This document shows, piece by piece, positions 43,611 through 50,778 of a stretch of DNA of 64,000 nt (its first letter is position 1; the number at the start of each line of letters is the position of its first letter). The DNA is from Kitasatospora herbaricolor. Lineage in GTDB: Bacteria > Actinomycetota > Actinomycetes > Streptomycetales > Streptomycetaceae. The DNA is taken from positions 124,001 to 188,000 of the forward strand of contig NZ_JAUSVA010000003.1 in assembly GCF_030813695.1 (NCBI RefSeq). The letters are read 5' to 3'. The position numbers were made by a program, and so were the translations under genes. The notes beneath the pieces were generated by a model. That model did not search any database. It was not told the DNA's origin and saw only the letters and a list, made by a program, of their open reading frames with translations.

Positions 43611-43969
43611 TCGACGGCCCCGTTGAAGTTCAGGGTGACCGTCCCGTGGTTGTCGCCGAACGCGGCGCCCTGGTGGACGTGGAAGATGATCGGCGACCTG
43701 GACTCCTCGGCGTGGAAGTGGTCGAGCTCCGCCGCCACCGCCGGTTCCTCGACCAGCGCCGCCCGGATCAGCTCCCGCGCCTCCTGCTGCGCCTGCGGCG
43801 ACGGAGCCGGCTGCTCGCCCTCGACGTTCCCGCGCTCGCGGCGGCGGCGCATCAGCTGCCGCAAACGGGACGCGGACGACTGGGCGGCGTCCCGGCCCAC
43901 CTCGTTGGCGGCGCCGGCGGCGATCCAGGCGAACACCGGAACCAGCTCGTTCACTACCTGTGCGTCCAT
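43607..43969 (-). CDS. Small helical protein with C-terminal NHGTVTLN motif
   Basis: 120 aa from an ATG at 43969 (AGGGGGG upstream). Helical N-terminus 'VVNELVPVFAWIAAGAANEV', basic linker 'RLRQLMRRRRERG', helical 'EARELIRAALVEEPAVAAEL', then beta tail 'IIFHVHQGAAFGDNHGTVTL'. The tail motif recurs in the next gene. First gene of the three-gene unit ending in the solute-binding lipoprotein. Family not recognised; co-occurring tails of this type can mark self-assembling or docking peptides, but that is a guess. Confidence 0.7.
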   Translation of the reverse strand: MDAQVVNELVPVFAWIAAGAANEVGRDAAQSSASRLRQLMRRRRERGNVEGEQPAPSPQAQQEARELIRAALVEEPAVAAELDHFHAEESRSPIIFHVHQGAAFGDNHGTVTLNFNGAVE

Positions 43970-44304
43970 CAGGCCCCCCTGGCCAACACATCGAGCACTT
44001 CAGGGACTTCCTACCACAGGCCACTCGGTGGTGGAAGCGTCCTGCGACGCTGGCACCGCACGTGGTAATGGCGGGGAGCAGTTGGACCGGCGCGTCGCCT
44101 GTCGGTAGCGGCCCTGTCTCCGCCGCGGACGTCCCACCCTCAGGCGGTCCACGGGCAGTACGAGTCGCGCGGCTGCCCGGTCGCCGCCTGGGACATTGTT
44201 CCGGGCCGGCCGGGGCGTGGTCGATGGCGTCCGACCAGCGCCGGACCCGGGTGCCGGACCCGGGTACGGATGTTGCGGAGGAGGCCATGTTCCTGGTCGT
44301 CGTC
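43970..44304. other. Intergenic, no gene; probable promoter region of the 43.9-kb operon
   Basis: About 335 bases. Holds the duplicated word GCCGGACCCGGGT near 44240-44265 and nothing gene-like. Confidence 0.4.
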
Positions 44305-45018
44305 CTACAAGCCGTCGCGGGTGTAGCCGAAGCTGTCGGCGTCGGGTTCACCGGTTGGCCGGTAGCGGGTGCTCACTCGGGTCTCGGGCGGCTCGGGGTC
44401 CTCGGCGCCGCCGACCTGTTCCTGCGCCGGCTTCAGCGGTTGCGAGACCTGGGGCGCCCCGAAGTCGAAGCCCTGGAAGTAGGCGAGCCTGAGCCCGGCG
44501 CTGCTGTCGAAGGCCGGCGACAGGCCCGTCCTCGCGTCACCCGGTGCGTCGACGACGCTGATCTTCCAGGATTCGCCGGTCTTCCTCCTCCGCGCAACCG
44601 CCACGGAGTCGCCCTGGAACCCGTCGCGGTACCCGACGGTCAAGGTGTCGGCGAAGGGCGGGTCGTTCAGGTCCGGCTCGATCTGCATGGAGATGTCGGA
44701 CGCGGAGTGCACGATGAGCCCGGCCTGGGTGGGGATCGCCTGGAGAATCCAACTGCCGTCGACCCTGGTGCCGAACATCGCGTTGCCGCTCCGGGCGTCC
44801 CGGTAGGCGACGTACGGGACGTTGCCCGAGTCGAAGCTCAGGCTGATCCGCACATCGTCCCCAGCGGAGAGGCCGCCCGTGTTCTCGTGCGTCCAGTGAC
44901 CGTTCTGCCGACGGGCCACCCGCACGGCGGGGCCGGCCTCAGTACCCACCAGGCAGCGCAGCGCAGAACACCGGCGCGCCGTGTTCCGCGAGCACCCCCG
45001 GGTGACGCCCGAGGGCAC
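44305..45018 (-). CDS. Beta-propeller/BNR-like protein, probably 5'-truncated
   Basis: The clear part is 'GLSAGDDVRISLSFDSGNVP', 'YVAYRDARSGNAMFGTRVDG', 'SWILQAIPTQAG', 'DTLTVGYRDGFQGDSVAVAR', 'GESWKISVVDAPGDARTGLS', 'AGLRLAYFQGFDFGAPQVSQ': repeated 'hVAYRDA/VGYRDG' blades as in sialidase-type propellers of secreted proteins. The upstream codons to the start look random and no signal peptide is present, so the original N-terminus is likely lost. Confidence 0.55.
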   Translation of the reverse strand: MPSGVTRGCSRNTARRCSALRCLVGTEAGPAVRVARRQNGHWTHENTGGLSAGDDVRISLSFDSGNVPYVAYRDARSGNAMFGTRVDGSWILQAIPTQAGLIVHSASDISMQIEPDLNDPPFADTLTVGYRDGFQGDSVAVARRRKTGESWKISVVDAPGDARTGLSPAFDSSAGLRLAYFQGFDFGAPQVSQPLKPAQEQVGGAEDPEPPETRVSTRYRPTGEPDADSFGYTRDGL

Positions 45019-45085
45019 TGTGCCCGGCGGGCGGCGGGGTCCGGCGCCAATCAGGGTGACGGTGGCAGCTGCGGCCGGGAAACGG

Positions 45086-45120
45086 AACGGGCCGTCACCG
45101 GGTGCAGGTGACGGCCCGTT
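45086..45120 (-). terminator. Terminator hairpin of the 50-residue gene
   Basis: AACGGGCCGTCACC at 45086-45099 pairs perfectly with GGTGACGGCCCGTT at 45107-45120 (7-base loop), 13 bases beyond the stop of the small gene at 45133. Confidence 0.75.
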
Positions 45121-45132
45121 GCAGCAGGGTGG

Positions 45133-45285
45133 TCATGCGGCGAGGCTGGTCAGGGCCCGGCGGGCGCGCAGACTGGCGCGCTCGGCGCGGTTCTTGAGCC
45201 GGATCGCGCGTGCGAGGCGGTATTCCCTGGCCTCTCGCAGGCGCTCGTCCATCGTCGCTCGCAGCTCTTCGATCTGATAGGTCAT
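45133..45285 (-). CDS. 50-residue basic helical protein
   Basis: ATG at 45285 with GGGGGAG six bases upstream, TGA at 45133, strong terminator right after. Encodes MTYQIEELRATMDERLREAR, then 'EYRLARAIRLKNRAERASLR', 'ARRALTSLAA': one continuous charged helix of about 45 residues. Its upstream region (45290-45430) is unusually AT-rich, as for a strong promoter. Small, self-contained transcription unit of unknown function; could bind nucleic acid through its Arg-rich face. Confidence 0.75.
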   Translation of the reverse strand: MTYQIEELRATMDERLREAREYRLARAIRLKNRAERASLRARRALTSLAA

Positions 45286-45479
45286 GGTGTTCTCCCCCGT
45301 GGTGACGGACAGTCCGCCGACATCCCGGTGATGCCGACCCCGGAGGCCCCCTCTTCTTCGAATTCTACACCAGAACGCGCCAGGCGGCTTCTAATTACCC
45401 CATCCTCCCTGCAACTACCTATTAATCGAAGGCTCAGTGCCTGTTGGACCTGTAGTCAGCCCTCGTTACGCGGGCTCCG

Positions 45480-45868
45480 GCAGCGCCGACGCCACCCTGA
45501 CGGATGAGCAGTGGCGCTGGTGGAGCCGTTGCTTGCGCCGGCGCGGGTGGGTCCGAAGGGTGGTCGGCGGGAGAAGCATCCGCGGCGGATCGTGGAAGCG
45601 GTCTTCTCCGTGGCGCGAACGGGGTGTGCTTGGCGGCAGCTGCGAAGGACTCGCTCCTCGGCCGACGGTGTACCGGTACTTCACGGTCCCCACCGCCTCC
45701 AGCGGCTTCCGTGCGGGCAAGAAGGTGAAGGGCCGCAAGAGGCTCACCGTCACCGACACCCTCCGCCTGCTCCTGGCCGTCCACGTCGTCGCGACGGCGC
45801 GAAGCGGCCGTGCCCGGGGGCGACCCGCCGGTCGGCCTGGCGCCAAACCGCTGGTCCGCCCGCGGTGA
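45480..45868 (+). mobile_element. IS5-type (DUF4096) transposase remnant
   Basis: Plus strand in shifted frames: 'ADATLTDEQW', then 'ALVEPLLAPARVGPKGGRRE', 'KHPRRIVEAVFSVARTGCAW', 'RQL', then 'PTVYRYFTVP', and 'GFRAGKKVKGRKRLTVTDTL', 'LLLAVHVVATA'. These are the N-terminal DUF4096 and early catalytic segments of an IS5-type transposase with an internal deletion and at least two frameshifts. The 3' half is missing. This is a different copy from the remnant at 41957-42204. Confidence 0.75.
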
Positions 45869-45896
45869 CGCGCCCGGATGCCAGTACTGTGCCGCT

Positions 45897-46463
45897 GTGA
45901 CCCGTGACATTGCCGACCGAAGCGGGCCCTGGGACGGTGCGTGGGTCCGTGCCCGTGTCGCAGCCATGGCCCGGGAAGATCCTGAGCGTCAGCGCTTCGG
46001 GGCCGCCCACCATGGATACCGGCTCCGGCCCCCTCTGGCCGCGGAAGCGATCCGGTTGTTCGAGCGGCAACACGGTGTGCGGCTCCCTGCCTCCTATCGC
46101 GGCTTCCTCAGGGAGGTCGCCGACGGAGGAGCGGGCCCGCTCTACGGGCTCGTGGGCCTGATGGAGGAAGTGGACGACGAGGAGGCTCTGCACGACCTAC
46201 GAGAAGAGGATCGACGTGTGGGTTTCCTGTCCACGCCGTTCCCGCACACGAGCGAGTGGCCCGGACCGGGAAGGGAAGGCAACGCCGACTACCCGGTCGA
46301 AGGGAGTCTGGTCATTGCGGAGGTGGGCTGCGGCATGTTCCACCGCCTGGTCATCACGGGGAGTAACGCCGGCCAGGTCTGGCTCGACGACCCCGACTGG
46401 GGTGGCCTGACCCCGGGGCCGGACTTCCGCGACTGGTACTCGGCATGGCTGGCTACGACCTGA
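45897..46463 (+). CDS. SMI1/KNR4 (SUKH) family protein
   Basis: 188 aa from a GTG at 45897. 'RLRPPLAAEAIRLFERQHGV', 'RLPASYRGFLREVADGGAGP', 'LYGLVGLMEEVDD', 'IAEVGCGMFHRLVITGSNAG', 'QVWLDDPDWGGLTPGPDFRD' and 'WYSAWLA' follow the usual SUKH order. Second such gene in this stretch (other at 36988). Likely immunity or binding protein; its matching toxin is not identifiable here. It directly follows an IS5 remnant. Confidence 0.87.
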   Translation: MTRDIADRSGPWDGAWVRARVAAMAREDPERQRFGAAHHGYRLRPPLAAEAIRLFERQHGVRLPASYRGFLREVADGGAGPLYGLVGLMEEVDDEEALHDLREEDRRVGFLSTPFPHTSEWPGPGREGNADYPVEGSLVIAEVGCGMFHRLVITGSNAGQVWLDDPDWGGLTPGPDFRDWYSAWLATT

Positions 46464-46741
46464 CGCTGCTGCCCGAGCCCGTCGGGAGGTGCCAGGCGGC
46501 AGACCTCAAACGCGCTCTCGGGGACGGACAGGCCTTGCTCGCCTCGATCCCCCGCCCTGCGCGCCTCTTCCTCCCGCCTGCCGCGCCGCCGGGTCCGGAC
46601 GGTGCGGCCGGCCCCGAGGGCGCGCGGCTTCCGGCCGTGATCGAGGGGCTCCTCACCCCTGGCGTGAGGCGAAGGCGGCCGTCGAAAAAGTGCTTCGTCT
46701 GTCGTGTCGATCCGCGGCTGCGCCGTTCGACCTTGGTGTAG
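46445..46741 (+). CDS. Possible ORF overlapping the SUKH gene end
   Basis: 98 aa, MAGYDLTLLPEPVGRCQAAD, 'LKRALGDGQALLASIPRPAR', then Pro/Gly-rich. Overlaps the SUKH stop by 19 bases with no ribosome-binding site, but codon bias is good for the first 75 codons. It may be the old C-terminus of the SUKH protein cut off by a frameshift. Confidence 0.35.
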   Translation: MAGYDLTLLPEPVGRCQAADLKRALGDGQALLASIPRPARLFLPPAAPPGPDGAAGPEGARLPAVIEGLLTPGVRRRRPSKKCFVCRVDPRLRRSTLV

Positions 46742-46777
46742 AGAGGGTCGGGAAGCGACCCCCGAGCAAGGAGAACG

Positions 46778-47200
46778 ATGATGGCGAAGTACATGTTGAT
46801 CATGCGAGGCACCGACGAGTCCGTCGCGAAGATGATGGAGACGCCCTTCGAGGAGATGCTCGAGACGGTGGGCCGGTTCAACGAGGAGCTGATCCGGGCG
46901 GGCGTGCTCGTCGCCGCCGAGGGCCTGGACGACGCGTCCCAGGGCGTGGTGGTGGACTTCAGCGGGGAGACCCCGGTGGTCACCGACGGCCCCTACGGCG
47001 AGACGAAGGAGCTGTTCGGCGGCTTCTACCTGATCGATGTCGCCTCGAAGGAGGAAGCCGTCGAGTGGGCCAAGCGCCTGCCGGCCGTCGCCGGCTCGAA
47101 GTGCGAGGTCCGTCGCGTGCCGGGCATCGAGGAGTTCCCCCAGGACAACGAGTGGATCGTCAAGGAGCGGGCGTGGCGCGAGCAGACCGGCCAGATCTGA
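46778..47200 (+). CDS. YciI-like (YCII/DGPF) protein, sigma-factor partner
   Basis: 140 aa. ATG at 46778 or 46781 with AAGGAG. 'KYMLIMRGTDESVAKMMETP', 'VLVAAEGLDDASQGVVVDFS', 'VVTDGPYGETKELFGGFYLI', 'ASKEEAVEWAKRLPA' include the DGPF-like signature (DGPYGETKE). Genes of this family sit just before DUF6596-type ECF sigma genes in many actinobacteria, as here; the pair may form a regulatory unit though the ligand is unknown. Confidence 0.93.
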   Translation: MMAKYMLIMRGTDESVAKMMETPFEEMLETVGRFNEELIRAGVLVAAEGLDDASQGVVVDFSGETPVVTDGPYGETKELFGGFYLIDVASKEEAVEWAKRLPAVAGSKCEVRRVPGIEEFPQDNEWIVKERAWREQTGQI

Positions 47201-48504
47201 CGTCCGGGGCCGCCGGCGGCCCGCCGAGCGCCGAGGCGGCGCGGCGGGCCGCCGAGGCCGTCTGGCGGATCGAGTCCGCACGGATCGTCGGTGCGCTGAC
47301 CCGCTACACCGGAGACTTCGCGCTCGCCGAGGACGTCGCGCAGGAGGCCCTGGCGGAGGCGCTGGTCACCTGGTCGCGCGACGGCGCGCCGGCCAGCCCG
47401 GTGGGCTGGCTGCTGGCGACCGCACGGCGCCGGGCCATCGACGGCTTCCGTCGCAAGTCGGCGCTCGACGAGCGGTACGCCATGCTCGCCGGCCAGCTGA
47501 CCGAGGGCGAGTTCAGCTCCGGCGCGGCGGACGCACCCGGCCGGCCCGACGACCTGCCGTGGGACCCCGACCGGGTCGACGACGACGTCCTCGCGCTCAT
47601 GTTCACCGCCTGCCATCCGGTACTCGCGCCCGAGGCCCGGGTGGCACTCACCCTGCGCGTGGTGGGCGGCCTGTCCAGCGAGGAGATCGCCCGGGCGTTC
47701 CTCGTACCCGTACCCACCGTCCAGGCCCGGATCACCCGGGCGAAGAAGACGCTCGCCGCAGCGCACGTGCCCTTCGAGCTGCCGCCGGCCGAGGAGCGGC
47801 CAGGGCGGCTCGGCGGGGTCCTGAGCGTCCTGTACGTCATCTTCACCGAGGGCTCGACCGCGACGACCGGCGACCACCTGCTGCGCCCCGATCTCGCGTA
47901 CGAGGCCGTTCGGTTGGCCCGGATGCTGGCCGCCCTGCTGCCCGCCGAGCCGGAGGTGTTCGGGCTGCTCGCCCTGTTCGAACTCACCGCCGCGCGCTTT
48001 GCGGCACGTACCGGGCCCGACGGGGAGGCGGTGCTCCTGGAGGACCAGGACCGGCGACTGTGGGACCGGTCGGCGATCCGCCGTGGCCTGGCCGCGATCG
48101 GCCGGGCCACGGCCCTCGGGCGCGGCCTCGGCCCGTACGGTCTGCAGGCCGCGATCGCCGCCTGCCACGCGACCGCGCCCTCGGTGCAGGAGACCGACTG
48201 GGAGCGTGTCGTGCTCCTCTACGAGGCGCTCGGCCGGGTGGCCCCCTCCCCCGTCGTCGAGCTCAACCGGGCCGTGGCCGTCGCCATGGCGGGCGGACCG
48301 CAGCAGGCACTGTCCATGGTCGACGAACTGGCCGCCTCCGGCCGCCTGTCGGGCTCGCACCTGCTCCCGAGCGTGCGCGGCGAACTGCTGATCCGGCTCG
48401 GCCGGACCGCCCAGGCCCGCGCCGAGCTGGAACTCGCCGCCCGGCTGTGCCGCAACACCCGCGAACGGTCCGTGCTCCTGCGGAAGGCGGCCGCGCTGGA
48501 GTGA
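47173..48504 (+). CDS. ECF sigma factor with DUF6596 C-terminal domain
   Basis: 443 aa from a GTG at 47173, inside the end of the YciI gene, preceded by AAGGAG. Sigma2 'IVGALTRYTGDFALAEDVAQ', 'EALAEALVTWSRDGAPASPV', 'GWLLATARRRAIDGFRR'; sigma4 'TLRVVGGLSSEEIARAFLVP', 'VPTVQARITRAKKTLAA'; then the long DUF6596/TPR-like domain 'LLALFELTAARFAARTGPDG', 'RSAIRRGLAAIGRATALGRG', 'GPYGLQAAIAACHATAPS'. Intact and coupled to yciI; a broken relative lies at 8655-9330. Confidence 0.95.
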   Translation: MARADRPDLTSGAAGGPPSAEAARRAAEAVWRIESARIVGALTRYTGDFALAEDVAQEALAEALVTWSRDGAPASPVGWLLATARRRAIDGFRRKSALDERYAMLAGQLTEGEFSSGAADAPGRPDDLPWDPDRVDDDVLALMFTACHPVLAPEARVALTLRVVGGLSSEEIARAFLVPVPTVQARITRAKKTLAAAHVPFELPPAEERPGRLGGVLSVLYVIFTEGSTATTGDHLLRPDLAYEAVRLARMLAALLPAEPEVFGLLALFELTAARFAARTGPDGEAVLLEDQDRRLWDRSAIRRGLAAIGRATALGRGLGPYGLQAAIAACHATAPSVQETDWERVVLLYEALGRVAPSPVVELNRAVAVAMAGGPQQALSMVDELAASGRLSGSHLLPSVRGELLIRLGRTAQARAELELAARLCRNTRERSVLLRKAAALE

Positions 48505-48709
48505 CACCCACCCACCCGGTCATACCTTCTCGTCCGCACCTCTGCCGGTCGATCGACAACCCGGTGGAGGCTGGTCCCGAACCCGCCACCGGCCCGCTGC
48601 CGCCGGGGGTGACCGGGACGGAGTCCCGGACCGACCTGCCGTCCGACGCGCCGGCAATGCCCTGGGCGACCCAGGCGTCCACGCCCTGGTCCGGTGCCGC
48701 CACGCCGGG

Positions 48710-49672
48710 TCAGGGCGCCAGCACGACCCTGCCGAACACCTCCCCCGCGTCCATCCGTCGGTGGGCAAGCGCAGCCTGGTCCAGGGGCAGCACCTCGTGG
48801 ACGACCGTGCGCAGGTCCCCCCGCGCGGCGTCGGCGAACTGGGAGGACCGCACGGCCTGCCGGTCGGGGGCGGGCACGGTGTCGGAGCTGAAGGTGGCGA
48901 ACGAGAGCGACTTGCGGAAGGCGTCCATGAGGCGCATGCCGAAGTCCGCCGGCGGCCGGCCGCCCACCACGCCGACGGCCACGAACCGTCCGTTGGGGTT
49001 CAGCTTGTCCAGGAGAAGGGGCAGTTGGGGGCCGGCCACGACATCGATCACCACGTCGAAGCCCGCCGGTGCGTGCGGGCCGCCCTCGCCGGTGCGGTCC
49101 AGGACATGGGTGGCGCCCAGGTCCCGCAGGCGGGCGCCGCGCTCCGCCGACGAGGTGGTGACCGCCACCGCGCTCGCGCCGCCCCTGGCTGCGAGCTGGA
49201 CCGCCGTGATCCCGATGCTGCCCGCCGCACCGCGTACGAGCACCGTCTCACCGGGCGTGAAGCGGGCATGTTGCAGGGCGAAGTGGGCGACCACGCCGGA
49301 GCCGCCGAGGGTCACCGCGTCGGCGCCGCTCAGATCGTCGGGCAGCGCGAGGACGTCCTCGACCGCGGCGACGGCCTGCTCCGCATACCCGCCGGACAGG
49401 CCGGTGAACGCCCACACCCGCCGCCCGATCCACGAGGGGTCCACGCCCTCGCCCACCGCTGCGACCCTGCCCGCGACCTCGCTGCCGAGGAGGTGGCCCT
49501 CCCGGAAGCCATGAGCGGCGAGCGCTCCCCGGCGGATCACGGCGTCCACACCGCCCACCCCGATCGCCTCCGTGGCGATCCGCAGCTGCCCCGGGGCAGG
49601 AGAGGGCGCGGGCACATCGACGACCTCCAGGCCCTCGGGGTCGCCGAAGCTCCTGATCACGACGGCTTTCAT
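48710..49672 (-). CDS. NADPH:quinone reductase-like zinc-free MDR oxidoreductase
   Basis: 320 aa, ATG at 49672 with GAGGAG five bases upstream. MDR fold: 'MKAVVIRSFGDPEGLEVVDV', 'LLGSEVAGRVAAVGEGV', the NAD(P)-binding 'GETVLVRGAAGSIGITAVQL' (GAAGSIG) and 'FDVVIDVVAGPQLPLLLDKL'. No structural or catalytic zinc cysteines, as in quinone oxidoreductases. Divergent from a TetR gene with an operator between them, so probably induced by an electrophile or quinone through that repressor. Confidence 0.92.
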   Translation of the reverse strand: MKAVVIRSFGDPEGLEVVDVPAPSPAPGQLRIATEAIGVGGVDAVIRRGALAAHGFREGHLLGSEVAGRVAAVGEGVDPSWIGRRVWAFTGLSGGYAEQAVAAVEDVLALPDDLSGADAVTLGGSGVVAHFALQHARFTPGETVLVRGAAGSIGITAVQLAARGGASAVAVTTSSAERGARLRDLGATHVLDRTGEGGPHAPAGFDVVIDVVAGPQLPLLLDKLNPNGRFVAVGVVGGRPPADFGMRLMDAFRKSLSFATFSSDTVPAPDRQAVRSSQFADAARGDLRTVVHEVLPLDQAALAHRRMDAGEVFGRVVLAP

Positions 49673-49722
49673 CTCTGCTCCTCAGGTCGGTCGGCCGGGC
49701 GCCAACGCCGCCACCGGACCGT

Positions 49723-49742
49723 AACGGACGCCCCCGTCCGTT
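49723..49742. promoter_or_regulatory. Operator between the MDR reductase and TetR genes
   Basis: Perfect inverted repeat AACGGACG, CCCC, CGTCCGTT in the 88-base divergent intergenic region. TAAAGT at 49747-49752 is a candidate -10 for the TetR gene, so binding here would block both directions. Confidence 0.75.
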
Positions 49743-49760
49743 TGGGTAAAGTGAGAAACG

Positions 49761-50405
49761 ATGACCGACCGATTGCCTCGGACCGTACGTTCCGACGCCC
49801 GCGACAACCGGGCCCGCATCCTGGAAGCCGCCCGCGCGGTGTTCGGCGAGCGGGGCCTGGGCGCACCCATGCGCGAGGTCGCCCGGCACGGGGGCATCGG
49901 CCCCGCCACGCTGTACCGGCACTTCCCCACCAAGCAGGCACTGGTCGTGGAGACCTTCGCCGAGCAGCGACGGGCCTGCCAGGGCGCCGTCCGCGACGCT
50001 CTCGCGGATCCGGACCCGTGGCACGGATTCCGGAGCCTGATCGAGCGGATCTGCGAACTCCACGCGCGCAGCCGGGGATTCGCCGACGCCTTCATGACGG
50101 CCTTCCCCGAGGCCATGGACTCCGCCGCCGACCGGGAGCAGACGCTGCGCGCGGTCGGCGACCTGGCCCGCCGTGCGCAGAAGAGCGGCCAACTGCGCCC
50201 CGACTTCGCCATCGACGACCTGGTCCTCATGCTCATGGCCCACCGGGGCCTGCAGGACGTGCCGCGCGCGGCCCGGATCGCGTCCTCCCGCCGCTTCGCC
50301 GCCTACGTGATCGAGGCGTTCAGCGCCGCACCGCCGGCGGCAGCGCCCACGCCGCTGCCGCCGGCACCGCACCTGCGGCTCAGCCGGTCGCCCGGCACGC
50401 CGTAG
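49761..50405 (+). CDS. TetR-family repressor
   Basis: 214 aa. Helix-turn-helix 'RDNRARILEAARAVFGERGL', 'GAPMREVARHGGIGPATLYR', 'HFPTKQALVVETFAEQRRAC'. The C-terminal region resembles SbtR-like TetR proteins ('AIDDLVLMLMAHRGLQDVPR'). Divergent from the quinone-reductase gene and sharing the palindromic operator at 49723-49742; most likely represses both. Ends with a Pro-rich tail. Confidence 0.92.
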   Translation: MTDRLPRTVRSDARDNRARILEAARAVFGERGLGAPMREVARHGGIGPATLYRHFPTKQALVVETFAEQRRACQGAVRDALADPDPWHGFRSLIERICELHARSRGFADAFMTAFPEAMDSAADREQTLRAVGDLARRAQKSGQLRPDFAIDDLVLMLMAHRGLQDVPRAARIASSRRFAAYVIEAFSAAPPAAAPTPLPPAPHLRLSRSPGTP

Positions 50406-50745
50406 CGCCGCGGCCGCCGGTTCGATGTCCCCGCAGCTTGCCGATCGCCCGCAGGGACCCGCCGTTCACGTCCCTCGGCCGGGCCCAAGGCGCCCGCCAC
50501 CGGGCCGAGCCCGGACGGCGCGGCCTCGGACCGGCCGTCACAAACACCCCGGTGAGCATCCCCACCGGCCGCTCCGCACACCGCCCCCGCCCCCGCCCCC
50601 GCCCGGCCGGCATGCTCAACCGCTTCGGCGTCGCGCTCAACGCCCGGGCGCCTGGCGCCCTGGCGCCCTGGCGCCCGCCAGGAGTCATGCGCAAGTGTGG
50701 GACCGCTACGCCCACGACACCCGGGGGGATCATGTGACCGACGTG
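50406..50745. other. Simple-repeat rich intergenic region
   Basis: 340 bases without a gene. Contains four CCCCCG-type units at about 50582-50606 and three GCGCCCTG-type units at about 50648-50677. It ends at the boundary of the TnpB element. Confidence 0.5.
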
Positions 50746-50778
50746 ACTCCTCCCCCGGCTTAAGCCGGGGGCTTCTCG
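50746..50778 (-). ncRNA. Predicted 3' end of the TnpB guide (omega/reRNA) at the element's right end
   Basis: Just past the tnpB stop lies a perfect 20-base palindrome, CCCCCGGCTTAAGCCGGGGG (50752-50771), typical of IS605-type right ends. In TnpB systems the guide RNA overlaps the end of tnpB and this hairpin, and its guide is the first bases beyond the element (minus-strand GTCGGTCACATG... or starting a few bases before). Exact ends are not visible by eye. Confidence 0.55.

Noticed and set aside
46489..47172. N-terminal extension of the DUF6596 sigma frame to 46489
   Set aside because: It would read through the intact YciI gene in another frame; the GTG at 47173 has AAGGAG and the usual family start.
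50582..50677. Short GC repeats as a possible CRISPR array
   Set aside because: Units are 6-8 bases with no spacers; simple-sequence repeats only.
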